Source: Nakamurella endophytica (GTDB lineage Bacteria > Actinomycetota > Actinomycetes > Mycobacteriales > Nakamurellaceae). Taken from it: a stretch of DNA of 64,000 nucleotides. The stretch covers positions 428,874-492,873 of the forward strand of contig NZ_BMNA01000002.1 of the NCBI RefSeq assembly GCF_014646215.1, in the 5' to 3' direction. The translations under genes and the position numbers were made by a program. Positions 51,554 to 59,332 of the stretch are shown here, piece after piece (position 1 is the first letter of the stretch; the number at the start of each line of letters is the position of its first letter). Under the pieces are notes generated by a model. The model saw nothing but the letters and a program-made list of their open reading frames with translations. It was not told where the DNA came from and did not search any database.

Positions 51554-52402
51554 GTGGACGGTCCGCCCGCGCCGGTCGGGGCCGCCGGCCGACCCCGGCT
51601 CTCGGCGGCAGGGGCGATCGCGGCCGCGGCGGCCGTCGCGGTCGTGCTGGCGGTCGCCGGATGCACCGGCGCCGTGTCACCGCCTTCCGGCGCCGTGTCC
51701 CCGCCGTCCGACCCCGCGTCGACGCTGTCCGGCGCCGTGTCGACGACCGGGTCGGCGTCGGCGCCGACCGGCGGCAGTGCTCCGGCACCCGCCGGCGGCG
51801 CGGGCTCGTCGGTCCCCGCCGGCTCCCCGGCGGGGCCGGCGACATCGGCAGGTCCGCTGCCCGTCTCGCCGTCCGCCGCAGGCCCGACGCCGACGACCAA
51901 CGGCGGCCCCGATCCGTCCGCGGTCGTCCGGTCGCTCGGAGCCGTGCCGATCCCCTCGGCCGGCACCGAGGACCCGACCCCGACCGCGGTCCCCGGGCAT
52001 CCGCAGCTGCTCGCCATGGGAGCACCGGTCCGCGTGCGGATCGGCGGTGTCGACGCGGTGGTGACCGCGCTCGGACCCGAGCAGCTCCCGGACCGACCGT
52101 CCGGGGCGGCGACCCCGGCGCCGACCGTCGGACCCGGCGCCCGGGCCGTCGGCGTCTTCACCCTGCAGGTGCAGGTGCGGTCGGGGACGCTCGCCGTCGC
52201 GGCCGGCGAGCTCTCCGCCCGCGACGAGCTCGGCACCGCGGTGCGGCTGACGCCGCGGGGACCCGCTCGCGTGTCGGCCGGTCCCGGCGGCACGGCGCGG
52301 CTGGCCGTCCAGGGCGAGTTCGACAGCGGCTCGGCGGCCCTGACGTGGCGGCACGGCCGGCGGGTGCTGGCCATCTGGGACTTCACCATCGAGCTGGACT
52401 GA
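51554..52402 (+). CDS. Lipoprotein with Ser/Pro/Ala-rich linker
   Basis: A 282-residue lipoprotein: the signal peptide ends in LAVAGC (Cys near 37), followed by a long Ser/Pro/Gly/Thr linker (38-120) and a small beta-rich domain (about 150-282; VGVFTLQVQVRSGTLAVAAGELSARDELG, WRHGRRVLAIWDFTIELD). The C-terminal part resembles a generic DUF4352-type beta-sandwich, but this is uncertain. Starts 26 nt after the phosphoesterase stop, so may be co-transcribed. No further function recognised. Confidence 0.65.
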   Translation: MDGPPAPVGAAGRPRLSAAGAIAAAAAVAVVLAVAGCTGAVSPPSGAVSPPSDPASTLSGAVSTTGSASAPTGGSAPAPAGGAGSSVPAGSPAGPATSAGPLPVSPSAAGPTPTTNGGPDPSAVVRSLGAVPIPSAGTEDPTPTAVPGHPQLLAMGAPVRVRIGGVDAVVTALGPEQLPDRPSGAATPAPTVGPGARAVGVFTLQVQVRSGTLAVAAGELSARDELGTAVRLTPRGPARVSAGPGGTARLAVQGEFDSGSAALTWRHGRRVLAIWDFTIELD

Positions 52403-52445
52403 CGACGCCCCGACCCGCCCGGCGGACGGGCACCGGCGCCGGCCG

Positions 52446-52451
52446 TAGGCT
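52446..52451 (+). promoter_or_regulatory. -10 element of leaderless DUF2252 promoter
   Basis: TAGGCT lies exactly 6 nt before GTG 52458. Confidence 0.6.
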
Positions 52452-52457
52452 CCCCCC

Positions 52458-53882
52458 GTGGAGAGCCCGCCCGCGCCGCGCGGTCACGTCGTCCTGGCCG
52501 AGGCCGACAGCCAGTCCTTCGCCTCGCTGCGCCGGCGGCCGACGTCGCGGGCCGAGCGTTACCGGCTCGGCCGGGAACTGCGCCGGCGGGTCCCGCGGTC
52601 CGAGCTCGGCCGCTGGGAGCCGCCCGCCGACCGGGCCGACCCGGTCGACCTGATCGAGGAGTCCCACCAGGGCCGCGTCGACTGGCTGGTCCCGCTCCGG
52701 GTAGGGCGCATGGTGGCCTCCCCGTACGGGTTCCTCCGCGGCACGGCCGTCGTCATGGCCGAGGACCTGGCCCGGCTGCCCAGGACCGGTATCACCCCGG
52801 TCACCTGCGGCGACGCGCACCTGGGCAACTTCGGTTTCTACGCCTCGCCGGAACGCGACCTGGTGATCGACCTCAACGACTTCGACGAGGCCCACCCGGG
52901 CGGCTGGGAGTGGGACCTGCGCCGGCTGGCCGCGAGCATCCACGTCGCGGGCCGGCAGAACGGCTTCGGCGAGCAGCAGTGCGCGGACGCCGTCGCGAAC
53001 TGCGTCCGGTCCTACCGCGACGAGGTCCGCTACCTGGCGGAGCAGCCGTTGCTGTCCCGGTCCTACCAGCGGTTGGACGTCACCCGGCTCGCCGCCGGCA
53101 CCAGCCAGGCGTCGCTGCGTGCGGAGATCGAGCGCGCCGCCGGCCGGGCACGCCAGCGGACCAGTGATCGCGCGCTGCCGCGCTTCACCACCGAGCACGC
53201 CGGCGGGCGGCGGATCGTCGAGCAGCCGCCGGTCATCACCCGGGTCCCGGACGAGGAGCGCGAGCTGCTCGCGGCGGGACTGGACGACTACCTGGCCACC
53301 CTGGCGCCGCACTGGCGGCGGGTGCTCGGGGGTTACACGCTGGTCGACATCGCGCACAAGGTGGTCGGCGTCGGCAGCGTCGGGCTCCGCGCCTACGTGG
53401 CGCTGCTGGAGGGCAGCAGCCCCGACGACGTCGTCTTCCTCCAGCTCAAGCAGGCACGACGGTCGGTGCTGGCCCGGCACGTGCACGGCGACTCGGCGTG
53501 GCACGCGCACCAGGGGCAGCGGGTGGTCGAGTACCAGCAGGCGCTGCAGACGGTCTCCGATCCCCTGCTGGGGTGGACGGCGGTGGACGGCCGGCAGTAC
53601 TACGTCCGGCAGTTCCGCAACATGAAGGGCACCCTCGCGCTGGACCACATCGACGCCGCCGCGCTGACCGACTATTCAGGGGTGGTCGGCCACCTGCTGG
53701 CCAAGGGCCACGCCAGGACCAGCGGCGCGTCGATGATCTCCGGCTACGTCGGGCGCTCGGACACCCTCGACCTGGCTATGACCCGGTTCGCGCGGGCGTA
53801 CGCAGACCAGACCGAGGCCGACCATGCCGCGCTGGTGGCCGCGGTCGCCCGCGGCGCCGTCCCGGTCGAGTACGGGGTCTGA
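52458..53882 (+). CDS. DUF2252 family protein (kinase-like fold)
   Basis: A 474-residue DUF2252 protein, whose fold resembles aminoglycoside-phosphotransferase kinases. Signatures: CGDAHLGNFGFYA (Asp-x-x-x-x-Asn-like catalytic loop), VIDLNDFDEAHPGGWEWDLRRLAAS (metal-binding Asp pair), a DLAHKVVGVGSVGLRAYV-type strand and VRQFRNMKG. Substrate is unknown. Its GTG has TAGGCT exactly 6 nt upstream (leaderless). The next gene, DUF2786, is also leaderless, after a repeat-rich 145-bp gap. Confidence 0.88.
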   Translation: MESPPAPRGHVVLAEADSQSFASLRRRPTSRAERYRLGRELRRRVPRSELGRWEPPADRADPVDLIEESHQGRVDWLVPLRVGRMVASPYGFLRGTAVVMAEDLARLPRTGITPVTCGDAHLGNFGFYASPERDLVIDLNDFDEAHPGGWEWDLRRLAASIHVAGRQNGFGEQQCADAVANCVRSYRDEVRYLAEQPLLSRSYQRLDVTRLAAGTSQASLRAEIERAAGRARQRTSDRALPRFTTEHAGGRRIVEQPPVITRVPDEERELLAAGLDDYLATLAPHWRRVLGGYTLVDIAHKVVGVGSVGLRAYVALLEGSSPDDVVFLQLKQARRSVLARHVHGDSAWHAHQGQRVVEYQQALQTVSDPLLGWTAVDGRQYYVRQFRNMKGTLALDHIDAAALTDYSGVVGHLLAKGHARTSGASMISGYVGRSDTLDLAMTRFARAYADQTEADHAALVAAVARGAVPVEYGV

Positions 53883-53902
53883 GCCCGGTCCGGGCGCCCG
53901 CA

Positions 53903-53999
53903 TCGGCGGGTCGGCGGAGGCCGGCCGCGGCGGGCCGGCTCGGACCAGCCGTCGACGGGCCGGCGTCGACCAGCTGTCGGCGGGTCGGCGGAGGTCGGC
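53903..53999 (+). repeat. 23-bp direct repeats upstream of DUF2786 gene
   Basis: A 23-bp unit (TCGGCGGGTCGGCGGAGG, then C or T, CGGC) occurs at 53903-53925 and 53977-53999, 22 of 23 bases identical, 74 nt apart. The second copy ends just before the -10 box of the DUF2786 promoter. Confidence 0.7.
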
Positions 54000-54015
54000 T
54001 GTCGGCGGGCCGACC

Positions 54016-54021
54016 TAGCAT
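54016..54021 (+). promoter_or_regulatory. -10 element of leaderless DUF2786 promoter
   Basis: TAGCAT lies exactly 6 nt before GTG 54028. Confidence 0.6.
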
Positions 54022-54027
54022 CGGGGC

Positions 54028-54840
54028 GTGAGCGACACCCTCAGCCGCATCGCCCTGCTGCTGCGCAAGGCCGAGTCCACCGACAACGAGCACGAGGCCG
54101 ACGCCTACCTGCAGGCCGCGCAGCGGCTGGCCACCACCACGTCGGTGGACCTGGCGGTCGCCCGCGCGCACACCGCGGCGCGCGAACGCCGCCCGGTGCC
54201 GGTGCAGCGCACCGTGGAGATCGGCGAGCCGGGCCGGCGCGGGCTGCGCACCCACGTCCAGCTGTTCCTGGCGATCGCCCAGGCGAACAGCGTGACGTGC
54301 GACATCGCCCGGAACTCGTCCCGGGTGTACGCCTACGGGTTCGACACCGACATCGACGCGGTCCAGGCGCTGTACGCCTCGCTGGTGGTGCAGATGGTGC
54401 GCAGCTGCGACGAGTACGTGAAGTCCGGCCGGTACGCCGCCGAGTCGTCGGTGCGGACGGTGCGCGTGCACACCGCGCGCGGGCCGCGACTGGTGCGGGA
54501 CGTGCGGCCGGTGCACGCCAGCACGGCGCGCATCAACTTCCAGCAGGCCTTCGCGGCGCGGATCGCCGCCCGGCTCGGGGAGGCGACGGACCAGGCCCGG
54601 ACCGCGGCCGTCCGGGCGGACACCGGCACCGGCGTCGCCCCAGTGCTCCGTGCCAAGGACGTGGAGCTGGCCGACCACTACCGCGCCCATTCCACGGCGC
54701 GCGGCAGCTGGGACGGGCTGCGCCGGACCGCCGCCAGGGCCGACCAGTCCCGGCGGGCCGGCGACCGGGCCGGACGCCGCGCGCGACTCGGCAGCGAACC
54801 GGAGCTGGGCGGCAGCCGGCCGGCACTCGACCGTGGCTGA
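54028..54840 (+). CDS. DUF2786 domain protein
   Basis: A 270-residue protein. The N-terminal 60 residues form the DUF2786 helical region (LSRIALLLRKAESTDNEHEADAYLQAAQRLA), and the rest has NSVTCDIARNSSRVYAYGFDTDIDAVQALYASLVVQM, split here as residues about 90-125. The C-terminal 60 residues are Arg/Ala-rich and basic, suggesting nucleic-acid binding. Function is unknown. Its GTG is leaderless and its end overlaps the start of the metalloprotease-like gene by 8 nt, so the two proteins are made together. Confidence 0.85.
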   Translation: MSDTLSRIALLLRKAESTDNEHEADAYLQAAQRLATTTSVDLAVARAHTAARERRPVPVQRTVEIGEPGRRGLRTHVQLFLAIAQANSVTCDIARNSSRVYAYGFDTDIDAVQALYASLVVQMVRSCDEYVKSGRYAAESSVRTVRVHTARGPRLVRDVRPVHASTARINFQQAFAARIAARLGEATDQARTAAVRADTGTGVAPVLRAKDVELADHYRAHSTARGSWDGLRRTAARADQSRRAGDRAGRRARLGSEPELGGSRPALDRG

Positions 54841-55351
54841 GCCGCCCACCCCGGCCTCCGCTCCGGTCGACCGGTGGCGCAGCCGGGTGTACGAGGCGCA
54901 GCACCTGGTCGGCCGGATCTTCGACCGGTCCGCCGGGTTCCCGGTGGTCGAGGTGGCCGGCTCACGGGTGACGGTGCCGGTGGAGCGCCACTTCGGCGAC
55001 GTCGCCGGCGTGCAGCGGTACGTGGACGGCGTGCTGCAGCTGAACTGGGTGACGGTCCGCTGGCCGCGGGCCGGGCTGCCGGTGCGCGTGCGGGAGCGGC
55101 GGGGGCAGCAGCGCGCACACTACGAGTGGGCGTCGGCGACCATCGCGGTGCCCGTGGCCGGGCGCTGGGCGCTCCGCGAGCTGGTGCTGCTGCACGAGAT
55201 CGCGCACCACCTGGGCGACCCGCCACCGGAACCGCCGCACGGACCGGGGTTCACCGGCCGGTTCGTCGAGCTGGTCGACGGCGTGGTGGGGCCCGAGGCC
55301 GGCCTGCTGCTCCGGGTCACCCTCGCCGACCAGGGCGTCCCGGTGGGCTGA
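54833..55351 (+). CDS. TIGR04338-family metallohydrolase
   Basis: A 172-residue putative zinc hydrolase. The motif LLHEIAHHLGDPPPEPPHGPGF gives the HExxH pair and a third His; the family is known as TIGR04338. The upstream part (SRVYEAQHLVGRIFDRSAG) matches the family start. It overlaps the DUF2786 gene by 8 nt (GTG 54833), so they are a coupled pair. No signal peptide, thus cytosolic. Substrate unknown; a joint role with DUF2786 is inferred only from coupling. Confidence 0.85.
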   Translation: MAEPPTPASAPVDRWRSRVYEAQHLVGRIFDRSAGFPVVEVAGSRVTVPVERHFGDVAGVQRYVDGVLQLNWVTVRWPRAGLPVRVRERRGQQRAHYEWASATIAVPVAGRWALRELVLLHEIAHHLGDPPPEPPHGPGFTGRFVELVDGVVGPEAGLLLRVTLADQGVPVG

Positions 55352-55454
55352 CACGGCCGGCCACCGACACCCGGGGGCCATCGGTCGACGCGCCCCGCGA
55401 CCACCGGTCGGCGCGCCCGCGACCGCCGGTCGGCGACGGTCGACGCGGGACCGG

Positions 55455-56258
55455 TCAACGACCGGCGTGCGCGGACCTCCACGCGTCGTGCAGGATCCCG
55501 ACCGGCGGCCGGGTGTTGGCGGCGGAGCGGTAGGCGGCCAGGACGTCGCGGGCGGCGGTGGTCCCCGGCTCGAGCCGGGCCCCGCGGACCAGGAAGATCC
55601 CGGCGCCGGCGGACTCGGCGAGCGCCACCGCGGACGGGTCGACGTCGGCGCCGTCCGGCACGAACACCGCGACGGGACCGGGCACGGCCAGCACCGGTGC
55701 CAGCCGGTTCGCGGAGCCGCTGGCGACGGTGACCGCCACGTCGGCGAACTCGTCGCCGAAGCGGTCCAGCCAGGCCCGCCCCGCGGACTGGACCGGACGG
55801 CCGGCGTCCGGTTCCGGACCGCAGGGCTGCCAGCGGCCGGGCACCTGGGACGCCCAGACCTGCAGGCAGGCACCCGACGCGATGCGCCGGAACATCTCCT
55901 GCTGCGCGTGGCTGACCCGGATGCGGCGGCCGTGCACCCGGTTCCGGCCGGCGACCACGCCGAAACCCAGCGACCACAGCAGGACGACGACGCACAGCGC
56001 GGTGGTGAGCCAAGGGATCGAGCGCCACCCCGTGGAACCGACCAGCAGGAGCAGGACGTCGGCCAGCACACCCCAGGCCAGCGCCTGCGCCACCGCGAGC
56101 AGGAAGACCCGCCCGCGGCGCGGCACCTGCCGGGCCACCTCGTCGTCGATGTCGCGGCTGACCACGTCCAGCACGTCGGCGACGACGGACGGCCGGTCCC
56201 GTCCCGCTGCGGCCAGGGCTGCGGCGGTGTCCCATGCGCGCTGTGCGCTGGCCCGCAC
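55455..56258 (-). CDS. Membrane protein with two hydrophobic helices
   Basis: A 267-residue hypothetical. Two adjacent hydrophobic segments lie near residues 48-72 and 80-105 (LLAVAQALAWGVLADVLLLL, WLTTALCVVVLLWSLGFGVV), with a cytoplasmic N-terminal acidic helix and a C-terminal soluble part (about 120-267) rich in beta-strands (VTVASGSANRLAPVLAVPGPVAVFVPDG). No family recognised. GTG 56258 is the first in-frame start. It lies 67 nt downstream of the DUF5709 gene in the same direction. Confidence 0.6.
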   Translation of the reverse strand: MRASAQRAWDTAAALAAAGRDRPSVVADVLDVVSRDIDDEVARQVPRRGRVFLLAVAQALAWGVLADVLLLLVGSTGWRSIPWLTTALCVVVLLWSLGFGVVAGRNRVHGRRIRVSHAQQEMFRRIASGACLQVWASQVPGRWQPCGPEPDAGRPVQSAGRAWLDRFGDEFADVAVTVASGSANRLAPVLAVPGPVAVFVPDGADVDPSAVALAESAGAGIFLVRGARLEPGTTAARDVLAAYRSAANTRPPVGILHDAWRSAHAGR

Positions 56259-56325
56259 CGCGGCGTCCGGCCCCGTGGGACCGGACGGCGGTGCGGGCTG
56301 CGCAGCGGGGCTGACGGCCGTGGGC

Positions 56326-56772
56326 TCAGCCCTCCTCTTCGTCGATCACGTGCACGGCGGCCTCCTCGGCGCTGGCCGCGGCGCCGTCGATGCCCACGTC
56401 GCTGGCGACCAGCAGGTCGTCGGTGTCGGGGTAGGCACCCTCGTCCGTCTGCACGAGCCGGCCCGACCGCGCGCCGCCGACCTCCTCGCCGTCCTCGTCG
56501 AACAGCGAGCTGCCGTCGTCGGCGGAGACGTCCGGCTCCTCCTCGGCCAGCCGGTCGTCCAGGCTCACCCCCTCTTCTTCCTCGCTCTGCGTCGGGACCT
56601 CCACCCGGGACGGACGGTCGGGCGGTACCCAGCCCTCGTCCAGCGGGTCGGCGAGCCCGCGGTCGTCCAGCGTCTCGCCGGCCGACGGCTGCTCGGCCAC
56701 GCCGTCGGCGGCATCCCACTCGGTGCCCGGGATCGTGTCGTCGATCTGATCGGTGCCCTCGTCCTTGACCAT
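56326..56772 (-). CDS. DUF5709 family acidic protein
   Basis: A 148-residue strongly acidic protein (about one-third Asp/Glu) matching DUF5709: DQIDDTIPGTEWDAADGV, then ADPLDEGWVPPDRPS. Likely cytosolic; function is unknown, but such proteins occur across actinobacteria near stress genes. ATG 56772 was chosen since GGGAG lies 5 nt upstream; ATG 56784 would add four residues. A TACCGT -10-like element occurs about 35-40 nt further upstream. Confidence 0.8.
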   Translation of the reverse strand: MVKDEGTDQIDDTIPGTEWDAADGVAEQPSAGETLDDRGLADPLDEGWVPPDRPSRVEVPTQSEEEEGVSLDDRLAEEEPDVSADDGSSLFDEDGEEVGGARSGRLVQTDEGAYPDTDDLLVASDVGIDGAAASAEEAAVHVIDEEEG

Positions 56773-56878
56773 CACATCTCCCATCGTCGGTCCGGACTCT
56801 CTGGCGCCGGTCCCTGCCTACGGTAACCACTCACGGCGAGGTCACCCCGCCGCGGGCGGCGCTGGACCGCGGTCCGGC

Positions 56879-57256
56879 TCAGGACAGGTCGATCTCGAAG
56901 TACGCGCCGTCCTCGTCGTGCCGGATGCGCGCCGGTCCCGCCCACCCGGCCCAGTCCCCCGTGCCGGTGGACGGCACGATGTGGCCGAACCACGTCGCGG
57001 GATCCGATTCCAGGCCGCCGTGCTGCACGGTCACCGCACCAGAGCGCCCGTCCGCCGTCGTGCCGGTGATCCGCTCGGTGGCCACGTAGGACCGCGACCC
57101 CTCCTCGCCGGCGGACAGGAACGCCGTGGTGGCCGTGCCGGTGATGCCGGAGGTGAAGGTCTTGTGGAACACCAGCGCTCCCAACCACGCGGCGTCCAGC
57201 CCCTCGAGGGCGGTGACATCGAACCGGTCGACGGCGAAACGGGCGATCAGGGTCAT
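56879..57256 (-). CDS. DUF3224 domain protein
   Basis: A 125-residue protein of the DUF3224 family: VFHKTFTSGITGTATTAFLSAGEEGSRSYVA and TVQHGGLESDPATWFGHIVPSTGTGD, quoted only to mark the two conserved regions (about 32-60 and 75-100). A beta-barrel of calycin-like type is likely; it may bind a small ligand. ATG 57256 has GAGGAGCC just upstream. No partner is obvious. Confidence 0.88.
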   Translation of the reverse strand: MTLIARFAVDRFDVTALEGLDAAWLGALVFHKTFTSGITGTATTAFLSAGEEGSRSYVATERITGTTADGRSGAVTVQHGGLESDPATWFGHIVPSTGTGDWAGWAGPARIRHDEDGAYFEIDLS

Positions 57257-57425
57257 CTCGGCTCCTCGGCGCCGGTGCCGGCGTCTCCGGCCCGGGATCC
57301 GAGCATGGCAGCCGGCACCGACAGCGCCCGGCGCCGGCGTCCGCCCGGTCTCGCCGGGCCGTACCCGACCCTGCCGGGCCTCCGCCGCGCCGCCCGGACG
57401 CGACCCCGACCCGCCTCCGCCGGGC

Positions 57426-58556
57426 TCAGCGCGCCGGCAGGCCCAGCGCCGCGCGGAGGGTGCGGTCCACGTCGCGCGGCCGGGGATCCGCGGTGCCGTA
57501 GGTACCGAGCCAGGGTTGCGCCCGTCCTGCGACGGTGACGTAGGCGCCGGCCGCCGGACCGTCGACGACCAGCCGCACGTCGACCGCCGGACCCGCGGCC
57601 CGGTGGAACACCAGCCGGGCGGTTGCGCCGGTGTCACCCTCGGACGGTCCACCCGCCACCACGGTCGGTGCGCCGACCGGCAGGGCGTCCAGGGCCCGGG
57701 CGACGGGCCGGGCGGCCGACGCCGACAGGCTCCGGCGGAGGACGGCGCCGCGCTCGCTCCGCACCACGTCCACGGACACCACGTCGTCGCCGACGGTCTC
57801 GGCGACCGTGCGGCTGGGGACCCACAGGGCGTCGGCGTCGACCCGCACCGCGGAGCCGCCACCGGCGGGCACCACGACCACCTGCACCTCCGGCCACTGG
57901 CAGGGGCAGCCGCCGCCCGGGAGCCAGGCCTGGAACGCTGCGGGTGACCGGGTGAGGTCGGTCCAGCCCACGCGTGCGCCGGCGGGCAGGTGCGCGTGCA
58001 CCCATGCCTGCGCGGTCGCGGCGAGGAGCGGGACGCGCCACCACCGGGACCGGTCGAGCACCGCCGGGCCGCCCGTCGTGGAGGTCCGATGGTCCAGCGC
58101 GCGCAGCGGCGACCGCGGCAGCGGCACCGACCCGTCCGGGACGCGCACCCGGTCCAGGACCGCGTCGAGCCAGCGCTCGACCTCGCGGCAGTGCGGATCG
58201 CGGGCGTCGACCGGCGGCCACCCGTCGCGGGCCGAGGCGCGGACGCTCGCCGCGCACGTCCCGTCGGCGACCGGCCCGGCGGGTGCCGGCGAAACCGCGG
58301 CAGCACTGCCGACCACCCCGGAGGACGACGGGCCCGCCACCACAGGCTGCGACCGGTCGACCAGCGCCACGGTGGCGGTGCCCGGCAGTGGACCCGAGGG
58401 GGCGGCACCCGCACAGGCAGCGAGCACGGAGCAGGCGGCGAGCACGGAACAGGCCAGGCCGACCGCCGGCCCGAGGCGGACGGAGAGCCTCCGTCGGCCC
58501 GGCCGTGCGGGCCGCACCCCGGTCGATCGTCCACGTGCGCGCGGATCTGCTTCCAT
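57426..58556 (-). CDS. Secreted lipoprotein with duplicated lipobox
   Basis: A 376-residue putative lipoprotein. The signal region has LACSVLAACSVLAACAG, two lipobox-like LAAC sequences created by an 18-bp duplication (58414-58449), so lipidation is likely at one of two Cys (near 42 or 48). The rest has no recognised domain, though it has paired Cys and two mixed beta regions (LVFHRAAGPAVDVRLVVDG, WLPGGGCPCQWPEVQVVVVP). Possibly a GerMN- or LpqB-like fold, not certain. ATG 58556 has a GGAGGAGC site upstream. Confidence 0.6.
   Translation of the reverse strand: MEADPRARGRSTGVRPARPGRRRLSVRLGPAVGLACSVLAACSVLAACAGAAPSGPLPGTATVALVDRSQPVVAGPSSSGVVGSAAAVSPAPAGPVADGTCAASVRASARDGWPPVDARDPHCREVERWLDAVLDRVRVPDGSVPLPRSPLRALDHRTSTTGGPAVLDRSRWWRVPLLAATAQAWVHAHLPAGARVGWTDLTRSPAAFQAWLPGGGCPCQWPEVQVVVVPAGGGSAVRVDADALWVPSRTVAETVGDDVVSVDVVRSERGAVLRRSLSASAARPVARALDALPVGAPTVVAGGPSEGDTGATARLVFHRAAGPAVDVRLVVDGPAAGAYVTVAGRAQPWLGTYGTADPRPRDVDRTLRAALGLPAR
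58414..58449 (-). repeat. 18-bp tandem duplication in a lipoprotein signal
   Basis: CAGGCAGCGAGCACGGAG (58414-58431) and CAGGCGGCGAGCACGGAA (58432-58449) match in 16 of 18 positions. They code for the repeated CSVLAA of the lipobox region. Confidence 0.7.
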
Positions 58557-58706
58557 CGGCTCCTCCTCGGAACCGGGACGGAAGCAGACGGCGGTCCGGT
58601 TGCGCGCCCGCCGCGGACGCAGGGCGAGCGGCGGGTGATCCGGACGCCGGCGGGGAGCGCAAAGCGGACGGCGGACCCGGACGGCGGGATCCGACGTGGA
58701 GGCGCC

Positions 58707-59267
58707 TCAGCCGAGGAGCGCGGACGGCGACGCGGCCGGCTCGCCGCACCCGCCGTCGATCTCCTCCATCAGCACCGCCTGGCACCGCTCGGACCCGAGG
58801 CGGGCCGCGATGGCCTCGCCGATCTCGGCGAGCTGGCGCAGCTGGTCCCGGGACAGCGCGTCGATGACGAACTGGCGCACGGTGGCCACGTGCCCGGGCG
58901 CCGCCTGCTGGATCGCCTGCAGGCCCTGGTCGGTCAGCTGGACGTAGGCCGCGCGGCCGTCGGTCTCGCACCCGCTGCGGCTGACCAGCCCGCGGCCCTC
59001 CATCCGGCGCAGTTGGTGCGAGAGCCGGCTCTTCTCCCAGCCGACCGCCCGCACCAGGTCCCTGGCCCGCAGGCGCCGGCCGTCCGCCTCGGACAGCGCG
59101 ACCAGCACGGCGTAGTCGGCGGTGCTCAGTCCCGAGTCCGCGGACAGCTGCCGGTTCAGCGCCGTCTCCAGCGGAGACCGGACGGCGCTGAGCGCACGCC
59201 AGGCCCGCTGCTCCTCGGCGTCCAACCAGGACGCGGAACCCGCCACCGCGGCGCCGGTACCGTCCAC
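58707..59267 (-). CDS. MarR-family transcriptional regulator
   Basis: A 186-residue winged-helix regulator. The DNA-binding part (about 55-125) shows LSTADYAVLVALSEADGRRLRARDLVRAVGWEKSRLSHQLRRMEGRGLV in the pattern of MarR (named as region, residues 50-100). C-terminal helices form the dimer. Its GTG has TACGGT 6 nt upstream (leaderless). It lies next to the type II NADH dehydrogenase gene in the same direction, and a link to redox or oxidative stress is an inference. Confidence 0.88.
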   Translation of the reverse strand: MDGTGAAVAGSASWLDAEEQRAWRALSAVRSPLETALNRQLSADSGLSTADYAVLVALSEADGRRLRARDLVRAVGWEKSRLSHQLRRMEGRGLVSRSGCETDGRAAYVQLTDQGLQAIQQAAPGHVATVRQFVIDALSRDQLRQLAEIGEAIAARLGSERCQAVLMEEIDGGCGEPAASPSALLG

Positions 59268-59273
59268 GGCTCC

Positions 59274-59279
59274 ACCGTA
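59274..59279 (-). promoter_or_regulatory. -10 element of leaderless MarR promoter
   Basis: TACGGT on the minus strand lies exactly 6 nt before the GTG at 59267. Confidence 0.55.
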
Positions 59280-59332
59280 ACGCGGCGGAGGGCGGCGGGG
59301 CAGGCCGTTGCGCGGCCCGCCCCGCACCGCCG

